Source: Branchiostoma floridae
Taxonomy: Eukaryota > Chordata > Leptocardii > Amphioxiformes > Branchiostomatidae
Assembly (NCBI RefSeq): GCF_000003815.2
Contig: NC_049996.1
Location: 18,231,763 to 18,295,762 of the forward strand
DNA length: 64,000 bases
Direction: 5' to 3'
Shown here: piece by piece, positions 45,601 to 56,345 of the stretch
Layout: each line of letters opens with the position of its first letter
How positions within the stretch are numbered: the first letter of the stretch is position 1
Position numbers and translations under genes: made by a program
Notes under the pieces: model-generated
What the model saw: the letters and a program-made list of their open reading frames with translations, nothing else
Told to the model about the DNA's origin: nothing
Database searches by the model: none

Positions 45601-47915
45601 TCATGGTGGCGGTTGCAAACATCATCTGCTCCATGGCGTTCGGGAAGCGCTACGACTACAAGGATGAATCGTTCCGGGAGCTCTCTCAGGCGATTAATAC
45701 GGTATCATCTGAACTCGCAACTGGGCAAATCATCAGCTTTTTCCCCTGGCTACGGTTTGTTCCTGTCGGTAGGTCAAATTGGTCCTCTGAATATCATTTC
45801 CTACAGTTGGGTGGATAGATACGTTGGTAGTAAGAAGATAAGGTTATGATAAACAACCTAAATGGAATTTTCCTCGCCAACAGTTTTGGTAACTCAACAG
45901 CTACCTTTCTTCATCCTCCTACGCACGGTCCCAACGGCTAGCTGACTGCTCAGCCTATTGGGCCCTGCTATCCCAGGCCCTACCCCCAGGTATTGGGCTT
46001 TTTGTTGTCGAAAGCTGTCTCGCAAAGGCCGCTGGGAAGCTATCAGCCAAAATGGTGCTATGTGAGACGTAACATGGCATGTTACGTCTCACATAGCACC
46101 ATCCTCCTACGCCCGATTCCCAACGGCTGACTGCCCATATAAGGGTAAGCTCATTAATATCCCAACGGCTGACTGCCCATATAAAGGTAAGCTCATTAAT
46201 ATTTATAAACAGGGCGGCGAGTTTGTGGCGACAATCATAATACCTGGGGGTAGGGCCTGGGATAGCAGGGCCCAATAGGCTGAGCAGTCAGCTAGCCGTT
46301 GGGACCGTGCGTAGGAGGATGCCTTTCTTGGGATCTGAGTCTCCTCTGAGACAGCGTCCTGGTCGCAACGCCACCATTCAGCAATGAGAGAATGTTGGAG
46401 ATGTAGAAGGTTGTTGACGAGTTACCGAAACGTCTATAGCTAGTTGGTCACAGCATAACTTTGCATCTATGTGTAATTATACCCACGCACGTTTCCAAGT
46501 GAACAGATCCATCGTCAATGTGCTGAAAGAGAACTCCAAGGTCCAAAAGGTGTTAAGAGAGGAGATATCTCGCCATCGGGAACACCTGGATCGCGAGAAC
46601 CCGCGAGACTTCATCGACTTCTGCCTGCTGGAGGTTGATCAGCAGGACAAGGTGGACGGTCTGACGGAGGAGAATGTCATGTACATTACGAAGGACCTCT
46701 TCTTCGCTGGAATTGAGACAACCACTAACACACTGCTCTGGAGTCTGCTCTATATGGTTTCGAACCCCGACGTCCAAAATAAGGTATTTGTGAGCAATTC
46801 AGCTTCTTTCAAAACGTTTCTGTGTTTGGCTATATGAGACAATGGAGAGCTGGTCGAAGAAAATAAGATATTCTGTGTTTTCCTTGCGCGTATTAAATGC
46901 CTCAAACTAATATTTCTGCAAGTAAAACATTGGCGCAATTTCTTCGTAATAAGTACATGAGGAGCTTGATGCCGTTGTTGGCGCGAGTCTGCCCGCCCTG
47001 TCCGACCGCTCCCAGCTGCTCTATAGATCTACGTGAACGCCTGTCTGCTGGAGACCATGCGGATCCGCACTCTGGTTCCCGTGTCACTTCCCCACGTTAA
47101 TCAGCCATGTTTGTCCACACAGGTACAGCAGGAGCTTGATGCCGTTGTTGGTGCGAGTCTGCCCGCCCTGTCCCACCGCTCCCAGCTGCCCTACGTGAAC
47201 GCCTGCCTGATGGAGACCATGCGGATCCGCACTCTTCTGTCTGTCATCCTTCACGCCACCGCGCAGGAGGTCAAAGTGCAGGGATACGACATTTCTAAGG
47301 GAACTCGGGTGATTATGAGTTACACAAAGTATTGTAAAATGACTTTTTTATGCCGTTGTAGAAATGATCTCTTCATTAACAGGTAAACACATGTGATGAA
47401 GTCGAAGTGAAGATCTGTCTGACCATCTATAGATTTTTAGAGAAATTATGTTTGCCACCTCATTTTCTCTTTGGTTGTTTTCCCAGGTGTTGATGAACAT
47501 GCACTCCCTCCACATGGACCCCGCCTACTGGCCTGACCCGGACCGGTTTGACCCCGAAAGGTTTCTGGACGCGGAAGGGAACGTCATCAACAAACTTCCA
47601 GCCTTCATGCCTTTTTCAGGAGGTGATTATCATGCTTAGATATGTCATTGATGAAGGTCATCTCAGGAATGGGTACATACTTTCTGTTCTATTTTACATG
47701 TGCCTAATCTTACAACAGGGCATTATTTATTTCCAGGCCACCGTGTATGTCTAGGTGAGCAGCTGGCCCGGATGGAACTTTTCCTGTTCTTCTCGACCCT
47801 GCTGCAGTCCTTCACCATCAAGACGCCAGAGGGCGCTCCTCCTCCAAACACTGATGGCATATTTGGTCTGGCGTTGAAACCGCATCCGTTCCAGCTCTGT
47901 GCGATTCCGCGTTAG
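42631..47915 (+). CDS. Cytochrome P450, CYP2-like, gene A, 7 exons, 500 aa
   Basis: Heme-thiolate monooxygenase of the CYP2 type, ER-anchored. Exons: 42631-42994, 45060-45202, 45558-45768, 46500-46783, 47123-47308, 47487-47622, 47737-47915. An N-terminal hydrophobic anchor (about 10-32) precedes [15 protein letters not shown] (proline hinge). W in [12 protein letters not shown] marks helix C. The I-helix oxygen-binding motif AGIET is at 309-313, the ExxR motif ETMR at 365-368, then DPERF, and the heme loop FSGGHRVCLG has its cysteine ligand at 446. Length is normal for the family. The substrate cannot be read from sequence. Intron 4 holds a broken extra copy of exon 5, and intron 3 holds a 410-bp MITE. 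The start context is GAAAATGG. Confidence 0.95.
43250..43985 (+). repeat. Degenerate tandem repeat of about 150 bp, P450 A intron 1
   Basis: Begins with the palindrome ATATTTCAGCCATACC ATAGGTATGGTGAAATAT. Several units follow with the shared blocks 'accggatgacctgaaatttag', 'cagtacaacaaaatgctta' and 'ttgcgattttttgg', at decreasing similarity. No coding content. Confidence 0.55.
44150..44890 (+). repeat. Second degenerate tandem repeat, about 160-bp units, P450 A intron 1
   Basis: Four to five units share 'gagtccattcttgca', 'ggaggg..ttttttaaa', 'tttggact' and 'tttttggactggtctattttg'. Together with 43250-43985, most of the 2-kb intron 1 of gene A is decayed tandem repeat. Confidence 0.6.
45912..46321. 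mobile_element. 410-bp MITE with long inverted repeats and 8-bp target duplication, P450 A intron 3
   Basis: Left end CATCCTCCTACGCACGGTCC and right end GGACCGTGCGTAGGAGGATG are perfect reverse complements, continuing for about 80 bp through GGGCCCTGCTATCCCAGGCC. CCTTTCTT flanks both ends exactly (45904-45911 and 46322-46329). At 46052-46102 sits a perfect 51-base palindrome (25-bp arms around a single G), and a 47-bp tandem repeat follows. An 8-bp duplication points to a hAT-type mobiliser. Confidence 0.85.
46945..47098 (+). pseudogene. Broken extra copy of P450 A exon 5
   Basis: GAGGAGCTTGATGCCGTTGT...GAGACCATGCGGATCCGCAC duplicates exon 5 at 47123. An 8-base insertion (around CTCTATAGATCTAC) shifts the frame, the acceptor is weakened, and the copy is cut off after TTCCCCACGTTAATCAGCC. 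Confidence 0.85.
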
Positions 47916-47952
47916 TTCATTCTCCATTGTCAAGACCAGGAGTCACATTCGG

Positions 47953-47958
47953 AATAAA
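47953..47958 (+). promoter_or_regulatory. Poly(A) signal of P450 gene A
   Basis: AATAAA 38 bases after the stop codon of gene A. Confidence 0.7.
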
Positions 47959-48123
47959 GGAAAGAATAAGAAACTAGTTTTGTGTATTGCATTTTCCCTT
48001 ACGTTTTGATCATGTCCGCCAACAAACCGCCTCTTGTCTGTACTCTGCTATCTCAACCGTCACCACAAACCAGCTCTCAGCTAATCAGAGTATAGGCCTT
48101 TCAGTTTTCAAAAGAAATCTCGC

Positions 48124-48823
48124 GCGCGCCAATCCCGCACAAACTGCGGGTTTCCATGGCGAGGTGGAAGGAGCTGCAGGCCACACCCGCGGCCGGCGTG
48201 GAGCGCCTGATCAGGATCTTCGACGTTCTGGACATTCAGGACATTCTGGGCAAACTGAAAACCATGAAGATCAGGTTATAGGGCAGGGGTCACAGGTTAT
48301 AGGGTAGGGGTCACATGTTATAGGGCAGGGGTCACAGGTCATGGCAGTGTAGGTCAGAGGTCAGTTTGTAGGACATGCGGGACATTCTGAGCAAACTCAG
48401 AACCATGAGAATATCAGGGCACAACAGCACAGGTTATAGGGCAGGGGTCACAGGCCAGGGAGTGTAGGTCAAAGGTCAGTTCGGAGGTGGACAGAGATCA
48501 GGAAAGAAGGAGTTTTGTAGTTAGCAGCTATATGAGAGGAGTGAAAAGATTCTATTTTTTAATTTTTAACGAATAGTTACTACTTACCCTAAACAGAATG
48601 TATTTAGAGCATCTGTAGTTTGCCAAGGATGCTGCTTTAGTGCTCTAGTGTTAACTTAAAATGATGTGGAAATGTTTTACAAGCCAGAGGGACAGATTTT
48701 CGTATTCCTTATAACACATAAAACAAAAGTCAGAGGAAAGTTACGTGGGAGATCCTGACCAGCTCTTCATGCAGATCAACTTCATCTGAAAACTTCAAGA
48801 CGTCTGCAAGACTTCTTCTTTCT
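48124..48823 (+). pseudogene. Duplicated last exon and 3' UTR of the LRR gene
   Basis: 48124-48282 matches the last LRR exon (39557-39731) and keeps an open frame APIPHKLRVSMARWKELQAT...LKTMKI ending RL-stop. The match continues through the 'gggcaggggtcacaggttat' repeats, 'gatgtggaaatgttttacaa' and 'aacttcaagacgtctgcaag' of the 3' UTR (to about 40265). No acceptor or upstream LRR exons accompany it, so it is a fragment without evident expression. Confidence 0.9.
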
Positions 48824-48836
48824 ACAAAATATCACA

Positions 48837-49752
48837 GAAGCAGGACGTGTTACGCCGAAGGGTGTTTATACAAGCTATACAGATACAGAAGCCGGTGTGT
48901 TATGCCGAAGGGCGGTTATACCGACTATATAGATACAGATACAGAAGCTGGTATGTTACGCTGAAGGGTGGTTATACCGGCTATATAGATACAGATACAA
49001 AAGCTGGTGTGTTACACTGAAGGGCGGTTATACTGGCTATATATATACAGATACAGAAGCTGGTGTGTTACGCCGAAGGGCGGTTATACCGGCTATATAG
49101 ATACAGATACAGAAGGTGGTGTGTTACACTGAAGGGCGGTTATACTGGCTCTTTTTACAGAAGCTGGTGTGTTACGCCGAAGGGCGGTTATACCGGCTAT
49201 ATAGATACAGATACAGAAGCTGGTGTGTTACACTGAATGGCGGTTATACTGGCTATATAGATACAAATACAGAAGCTGGTGTGTTACGCCGAATGGCGGT
49301 TATACCGGCTATACAGATACAGAAGCTAGTGTGTTACGCCGAATGGCGGTTATACCGGCTATATAGATACAGATACAGAAGCTGGACGTATTATGCCGAC
49401 GGGCGGTTATACCGGCTAAATAGATACAGATACAGAAGCTAGTGTGTTACACCGAAGTACGGTTATAACGTCTATATAGATACAGATACAGAAGCTGATG
49501 TGTTACGCCGAAGGGCGGTTATACCGGCTATATAGATACAGGAGCTGGTGTGTTATGCCGACGGGCGGTTATACCGGCCATATAGATACAGATACAAAAG
49601 CTGGTGTGTCTGCCGAAGGGCGGTTATACTTGCTATATATATATACAGATACAGAAGCTGGTGTGTTATGCCGAAGGGCGGTTATACTGGCTATATATAT
49701 ACAGATACAAAAGCTGGTGTGCTATGCCGATAGGCAGTTATAGCGGCTATAT
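48837..49752 (+). repeat. Minisatellite of about 17 units, 46-62 bp each
   Basis: Unit: GGTGTGTTACGCCGAAGGGC + GGTTATACCGGCTATATAGA + TACAGATACAGAAGCT, with length variants from loss of one GATACA. The GGCGGTTATA motif recurs about 17 times. Open frames across it (Tyr/Arg-rich) are artefacts. One isolated unit in reverse orientation is in LRR intron 4 (30532-30592). Confidence 0.9.
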
Positions 49753-49789
49753 CAGAAATATGCACACATAACGAAGGAAGGTATGTTCA

Positions 49790-49965
49790 AATGTCTCATG
49801 TCATCATTGGACCATGATATACTGGAAAATCACTGTAAGTTCATCTACAAATGTTTTAGGAAGAGAGAAGATGTATAACTTTGCGTTTATTTACTACCTT
49901 TTGTACCAAACTGACTGCATTTAGCCCCAAATGGGCTTGAATGTGCAATAAACTTCATTGAAATT
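49790..49965 (+). mobile_element. 3' tail of a non-LTR retrotransposon
   Basis: 'catctacaaatgttttagga' and 'agagagaagatgta' resemble the last codons of a LINE frame (YKCFRKREDV-like). 'tagccccaaatgggcttgaatgtgcaataaactt' closely parallels the tail of 51580-51943. Only the extreme 3' end is present. Confidence 0.5.
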
Positions 49966-50518
49966 GTCATTATTTATATACAAATACAGACCGGTTACTC
50001 CAGTGCGTCACCTATCTGATATCAAATACTGTAATAGTGTGACACACAAAAAGTCATGTGCAGGTCACGCAAACAGGTTGCCGAACCCACCGGCAAACGT
50101 CTGTCTGCCTGCTCATTAGCCTGTGTTTATACAATCTCTCGCTGGCTGGGGTTAATGACCCCCCTCTCCTTGGGCGGCGGCAATACTATAGGGCCGGCCG
50201 CTAGGAGCGCGACTTTAGTCAGGCTACCTGCTCATCTGTCGAATGGACAGGAGGATCCAAAAGTGTGACACGTGCTTATATGGTCATCTATGGAAATTTT
50301 GTTAACAGCGGCTCTTAAACTAGTACAGTCACTACACGTAGGTGATCGTGTATACATGCGCATTTCAGGCGAGTTGGGCTGAGTGTATACATCAGACGAC
50401 CAAGTAACGTTTGAACTTGTGGACCTTAAACACTGACCAGTCACCTGTTAGTCACGCTGCGCAGAACGAATGCGCGTAAAGACTTGAACTTGTTGACTGC
50501 GTCTTTAATCCTAAAGGC

Positions 50519-53500
50519 ATGGCTGCTGTCGTCAGCTGGATAGCTGGGTCTGTCCAGGAGATTCTGCTGATCTCTGGACTGACTGCGCAGACCTGTCTTG
50601 TCTTTTGTGCGGCTTTTCTCCTGGCATATGTTCTCTTGAAACGCCCCCAAAACCTGCCTCCCTACCCGGCAGGACGCGTGCCTGTTCTCGGGCACCTCCT
50701 CGCCTTGGGCCGAGCGCCTCACCTCAAGCTGACGGCGTGGAGGCGGCAGTACGGGGACGTCTTCACCGTCAGGATGGGGATGGAAGATGTGGTGGTTCTG
50801 AACGGCTACACTGCCGTCAAGGACGCGCTCGTGGACAGGTCCGAGCTGTTCGCGTCCAGGCCGCCAGTCTACCTGTTCGATGCGTTTGGAAAAAACAAAG
50901 GTGAATAATGTTCTCTCCAAATTCCTTCACTCCCCTTCACGGGCAACGTTTCTTTCTTTTATGCGCTAAAGCTAAGGGTACACCCCGCCGTACGTTTTTG
51001 TGTGAGGCCAAGTCTGCCACGTATTTCTGAAAACGTTCAGGCTGTACAGGACAGGCGCGTCGCCCGTACTGGCACGTACGCCGGTACGGGGGCCAATGCG
51101 CAGCCCGATGGTACATAGTTTTGCCTGCACGTAAAGTTCTACGGCGTGTCTGCGTGCTCCAAAATCCGTCGGATTCCCAACGAGTTCGTACGGAGGCGGT
51201 ACTTACCACTTACGGATTCCAAAACATTGCCCATGTTTTGGCACGTAGACAGCACGTATTTGCACACACGGCGGGTTGTGCCCTTAGCTTTAGCACCGAA
51301 TCGTCTTGCTTTTGATGAACGATCACCTCGATCCTATTTCCCGTGGAGTCTACATTGCAGACTATAGAGAAATAAGAAGTCCTCTCTTTTTAAGACATCC
51401 TTACTGGACATTGGGATCCAGGATTCAAACAGAGGAAGAGGTTTTCCACTACCGTCCTGAAGAACCTGGGTATGAAGGTCGGACGTGGTAGCATCGAGGA
51501 GAAAATCGTAGAAGAAGCCAAGTTTCTTCACAACAGGGTAAGATTACTTACAGCAAAGAATCTGCCATTTTTGTAGTTTAGGTAAAGTAGAAGATAAAGT
51601 ACATTTTACTGTGGATTGTACTTTGTGTGATAGCTTTAGGAGTATTCTACTTGACTATGTGTTAAGTAGATATCCCCACTTCAGATACTTGAAAAGTAAA
51701 GAGAAATTTATATTCCTGACAGCTTTTGATAAACCAACTCTAACCAACCATACAGCTAGCTACATTCATGTAATTACCAAGAAGCGAGAGGAAGTCGAAT
51801 GTCTTAGAACAGATTAGACGCATATCTGCATATATAGATGTGTATGATTGTTTCCATTGTTACATATATATACTTGTTACCATGTGACCTGTACTTAGCC
51901 CAGTGGGGCAAAAATGTGCAATAAAAGCCTTCATTCATTCATTAAAGAAAGATATTGTCCATGTTGACAAGTCTGATGTTTCTCTTCAACAACGTGACTA
52001 TTTGAATATCAACGATTCATGGAAGCAAGGCGAATGGCCTAATGTGTTTTTTTTTTTCAGGTGGCAGAATACGAAGGAAAGCCATTTGACATCGCCCATG
52101 ACGTCACCGTAACGGTCGCAAACGTCATTTGCACCATGACGTTCGGGAGGCGCTACGACTACGAGGATGAGTCGTTCCAGGTGCTCTCGGAGGCCGTTAC
52201 AGCCGTAGGGACTGAACTTGCGGCTGGCCAAATCATCAGCGTCTTCCCTTCCCTGCGCTTTGTTCCTGGAGGTAAATTGTGCATATGTCTTGCTCTCAGT
52301 CACCGACGGCTTTGTTATTAGCTGCATGCAATGCAGGTATAGTTTGCAGTAGCGTAGGCGTTTTTGGAAGGGGCGTTTCCGGCGATGTATCTACAGAACG
52401 GATGGTGCGATTGCGATGATTTTTGGTACATGGGTTGGTGGTGGCCAAACGGTCAGGTTTGAATTTGAGTCTCCTTGTGTTTGATCTTGATACTGTTAGG
52501 TTGAGGCTGTTTGTGTGGTTGGGGCATCCTCACCTTCTAGTATCTGCTTGGCTGTGAAAAAAGGTGATGGTTGAGTTTGTGAATACAGGTCAGGTGATGG
52601 TTGGGGTTGGGTAAACATTATTGTGATTGATAGGTCTTAGTTAAATGTGGAACTCTCACCTGTTTTGCAGGAGCCTTTGCTACCTTCATTGTATCAGATT
52701 ACTCTGATCCCCTGTTTTACTGGCAAAGGTGTCTCCTGTCATATTTCCTCAATCTGTTGTTTTATTCAATTCTATTCAGGTTAGGTATATTTTGTGTTGC
52801 TTACCAGTCTTTGTGGTGCTTCCATAACTGTATAGTACTGTGTCTAAAGTTCTGGTACAAGTTCCCGTGTCCTGTTTGGCGATCAATGTTAAACAGAAGA
52901 AGATACGACTTTTTAAAGTGGAGGAGACCTGTATAGATCGTGAGCGTAAGAGAAAAGTATGTGTATAATTTTTTAAAGTCGGAACATGTACTTTGTGTCA
53001 TCAATGTGTTTGCTCAACAGTTTTGTACTGATGGTTAAATTACATTTTGTGCCATTGGTGTTCATATGTTTTTAATTTTGGTCGTCTTAGTGGTTAGTCT
53101 TAATACTGCAGTAGGCTATTTATTTTGTGTCCTTGGTTTGGACTTCCTGTGGTCTTATTTTGGTGATGCCATCCCCATAATGTAAGTAGGTAATGAGATT
53201 TGGGCCACCGATACCTGCTATGTTTTTAACCTTGGTAATCTTTAGCACAGGCAATGTTTGGACTTTGGTACAATGTACACATGTAAGTGGTGGAGGCGTT
53301 GTTTATTCTTTAGTTTTGGCATTGTTTAAAGACATTAGCTTATCACTGCAAATATGTGATAAAATTGACTACGCAACCACTCCTGGGTTTTGGGAAATGT
53401 TTGCTGGGTGTTTGCTCTGTACAGGTGCGTGTTTGCACAAGTCAGATGGTTGTTTCACTGGTAAATGGTCCCGGCCGAGACTGCTCGGATTGGTCGGAGG

Positions 53501-56345
53501 CGGTCAGGTTATGGGTGCAACTGCTAGCGATACAAGCGTAGTCGGTCCAAACAAAACAAAACAAAAACAAACAAACTAAAGAAAATATCTTATGATCCCG
53601 TTTGTATGTGTGTGTGTGTGTGTTTTTGTTCCAGTTAACAGGGTTGGTACAAATTTGGTCGAACACCTCTCGAAGCTGCAGAGGGTGCTGTGGGAGGAGC
53701 TCTCGCGCCATCGCGAACACCTGGATCGCGAGAATCCGCGAGACTTTCTGGATTTCGGTCTGCTGGAGGTTGAACGGCAGGAGAAGGTGGACGGTCTCAC
53801 AGAGGAGATTGTCATCTACCTGACCCAGAACATCTTTGTGGCCGGGACAGAAACGACGGCAGACACTCTGTTGTGGGCTCTTCTCTACTTAACCCAGAAT
53901 CCAGCCATTCAACATAAGGTACAGCATGGGATACGTCTCAGTGTACTTTTAATTAATGATTACGTAACATTGGGGATCAAGCGCCGCCAACTGGCCATGC
54001 TAATCGGGTTTGATCCTTTTAGCTTAACGGTTAAGTGCGTTGGGTATGCGATCTGGCGGCCAGGATTCGGCGCGGGTTCGAATCCCGGGAGCCACGAGAC
54101 TGTTTCTACTCGCTTCTTACAGCTCCACTAGACGTCTTTTCCTAGGATCCTGCGGAAAAAAAATGCTATATATAATTGTATTTTCAGAATCGGGTGACTT
54201 TGCCAGAATAGTTAGCTGGCCACATCATAGAAATGTGCTGCTTTATGGTCGGCTAACTCATCGGGCAAATCATTCAACCATTTTGGCCAAGCAGATCCTA
54301 CGGTGGCATAAGATACATCAAAAGCTGGCAGAGGAGTGAAGCCGGTCTGGAGTGTGTTTGGCTACCAGAAGCTGATGACTCCCTTTGGCCAGCTGTAGTC
54401 TCCTTAGCCTGCTCTGATACTATCTTATGCCACTGGTAAGTCTGCCTGGAGATTATTGGCCAACTCAGTCTGCTGTTTTGTCGACAAATAATCAGGTCTG
54501 ATGGTTCCAGACTGCCACAGGTCGACCGATGAGCCATCTTCAAAGAGTCTGGTAGAGGCTACTTTATGAAGATTGTCAATGTTTGTGTCCCAACAGGTAC
54601 ATGAGGAGCTTGATGCCGTTGTTGGTGCGAGTCTGCCCGCCCTGTCCCACCGTTCCCGGCTGCCCTACGTGAATGCCTGCCTGATGGAGACCATGAGGAT
54701 CCGCACTCTTCTTCAATTGTAATCGATGATACTTGTCCACACAGGTACAGCAGGAGCTAGCTAGACGCCGTTATTGGTACGAGTCTGCCCACCCTGTCCG
54801 ACCGTTCCCAGCTGCCCTACGTGAGTGCCTGCCTGCTGGAGACCATGAGGATCCGTACTCTTCTTCAATTGTAATCGGTGATGCTTGTCCACACAGATAC
54901 ACGAGGAGCTTGATGCCGTTGTTGGCGCGAGTCTGCCCGCCCTGTCCCACCGTTCCCAGCTGCCCTACGTGAACGCCTGCCTGCTGGAGACCATGAGGAT
55001 CCGCACTCTTGTTCCCCTATCGGCCCCCCACGCCACCACACAGGACGTCAAAGTCCAGCAGTTTGACATCCCCAAAGGAACCCAGGTATACAGACATATC
55101 ACAGGGTTGTAAATTTATTTTACACTGTTCCTGATATAATTCAGAAACAATGGCTCTAGTGGTGAGGCGGCTGTCCCCGACTCAGATGATGGTGAAGAGT
55201 AAGGTAATGCAGACCTCACCTCCTCTGACAGAATGCACAGCATCTGCAAAGTAGAATCAAGCACACGAAGGCTTAATAAAAATGTGTTTCCAGTACTTAT
55301 AATTCCTAAAGAAATAAACTGTCTAATATTATATAGTATTCTTATTCTTATCCAGTGACATCAAATGATGAAGGCTGCATGAAAAATACGTAGAAGCCGT
55401 TTAATTGCACACCCCATTTGCCAGCGTATATCTGGATGGTTTGGGATTTGGGGATTCCGTGCAGTTAACAGAAGTTTGCGGTAATCCATTGTGCGATTAA
55501 CTGGCTTCTACTGTATTTCCAATGTTACTTCTACTCAGGTCCAAGTACAAATCTGCCGTAACTTTTACTGCATAACTGCAAGTTGTCTGGTTCTTGACCA
55601 TACATCTCATCTTTTATCCAGGTACTACCTAACCTGCACTCACTCCACACGGACCCCGCCTACTGGCCTGACCCGGACCGGTTTGACCCCGAAAGGTTTC
55701 TGGACGCGGAAGGGAACGTCATCAACAAGCCCGAGTCCTTCATGCCCTTTTCAGGAGGTAAGGCTGGAGATAAAGTAATCATATATAACTATTGTTATAT
55801 TCTACATGTGCCTGCTAGTACTACTGAACCAAAAGTCGACTAGAAAAAAGTGTCCTGGCTCCCGGGATTCGAACCCGCGCCACTAGCACCGCTAACCGTT
55901 ACGCCAAAAGTTCAGAGCCTTTGTTATGACTACTCCCCCTTTTTTTATTTCATTCTCGAATATCTGAGTTCGATCGATATCCCTGTGTGACCTGTGTGGC
56001 ACATCTGTAGCCTGTTGCTCAGAAGGTGACGACGGCATGGAAACCAGTGTAACAATAGCGCCGAACCCGAGCCGCCAGATCACAAACCCAGCTCAGAGCC
56101 TTTGGCATAGTCAGTTTGGTGGCGCCTGAACCCTCTGCTACACTACTAAGTATTCATTATTTCCAGGCCGCCGTGTGTGTCTGGGTGAGCAACTGGCCAG
56201 GATGGAGCTTTTCCTGTTCTTCTCGACCCTGCTGCAGTCCTTCACCTTCAAGACGCCAGAGGGCGCTCCTCCTCCAAACACTGACGGCGTCGTTGGAATA
56301 ACGCTGACCCCGCATCCGTTCAAGCTCTGTGCGATACCTCGTTAG
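50519..56345 (+). CDS. Cytochrome P450, CYP2-like, gene B, 7 exons, 507 aa
   Basis: Paralogue of gene A with the same seven-exon structure: 50519-50900, 51395-51537, 52061-52271, 53635-53918, 54897-55085, 55622-55757, 56167-56345. N-terminal anchor, [10 protein letters not shown] hinge, [12 protein letters not shown] in helix C, I-helix AGTET in exon 4, ExxR as ETMR (371-374), DPERF, and heme loop FSGGRRVCLG with cysteine at 453. The first ATG at 50519 is followed by codons alignable with the other two genes. Intron 4 carries two truncated copies of exon 5 before the intact one. Intron 3 is 1.4 kb and GT-rich. No canonical AATAAA was seen close to the stop. Expected to be a membrane-bound monooxygenase of unknown substrate. 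Confidence 0.95.
51580..51943 (+). mobile_element. 3' fragment of a LINE (CR1/L2-like), P450 B intron 2
   Basis: An open frame ending at 51817 includes [29 protein letters not shown] and [11 protein letters not shown], the layout typical of the end of a CR1/L2-type reverse-transcriptase polyprotein. It is followed by 'gtacttagcccagtggggca', AATAAA and a CATT simple repeat, a usual LINE 3' end. Family name inferred from the C-terminal pattern only. Confidence 0.7.
52330..53580 (+). other. GT-rich P450 B intron 3, possible retroelement remnant
   Basis: Strand-biased G/T composition with no exon. It ends in an A-rich run of AAACA units at 53548-53578 after 'gctcggattggtcggaggcggtcagg', which could be the 3' end of an inserted retroelement. 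A TG repeat (53603-53625) directly precedes the acceptor of exon 4. Nothing else recognised. Confidence 0.35.
54010..54130 (+). mobile_element. tRNA-derived SINE head (family 2), P450 B intron 4
   Basis: Plus-strand TAGCTTAACGGTTAAGTGCG (A-box region) and GCGGGTTCGAATCCCGGGAG (B box) at tRNA-like spacing. The B-box segment is the same as in 14741-15199 and 55855-56060. The 3' acceptor-stem pairing of a true tRNA is not evident. Confidence 0.6.
54597..54895 (+). pseudogene. Two truncated tandem copies of P450 B exon 5
   Basis: Copy 1 starts after the acceptor 'cccaacag' (54597) and is intact through [11 protein letters not shown], then meets TAA. Copy 2 (from about 54746) has a 4-base insertion near GAGCTAGCTAGACGCC and the same truncation. 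Both end in 'cttcttcaattgtaatcg.tgat.cttgtccacacag', which is the acceptor region of the next copy. The unit is therefore about 150 bp: acceptor plus the first two-thirds of the exon. Confidence 0.85.
55855..56060 (-). mobile_element. tRNA-derived SINE (family 2), P450 B intron 6
   Basis: 'ctcccgggattcgaacccgc' (minus-strand B box) and 'ccgctaaccgttacgcca' (A-box region) are followed by 'actccccctttt' and 'gacatccctgtgtg'-like sequence shared with 14919-15021. It ends about 100 bp before exon 7. Confidence 0.65.

Noticed and set aside
47987-48307. 106-aa plus-strand frame
   Set aside because: Wrong frame over the duplicated LRR last exon; the conserved frame is the one encoding MARWKELQ.
49116-49743. 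Tyr/Arg-rich frames of 81-108 aa
   Set aside because: Translation of the minisatellite; periodicity follows the repeat unit.
48837-49752. CRISPR-like array of regularly spaced repeats
   Set aside because: Units are contiguous with no unique spacers, in an intron-containing animal genome; ordinary minisatellite.
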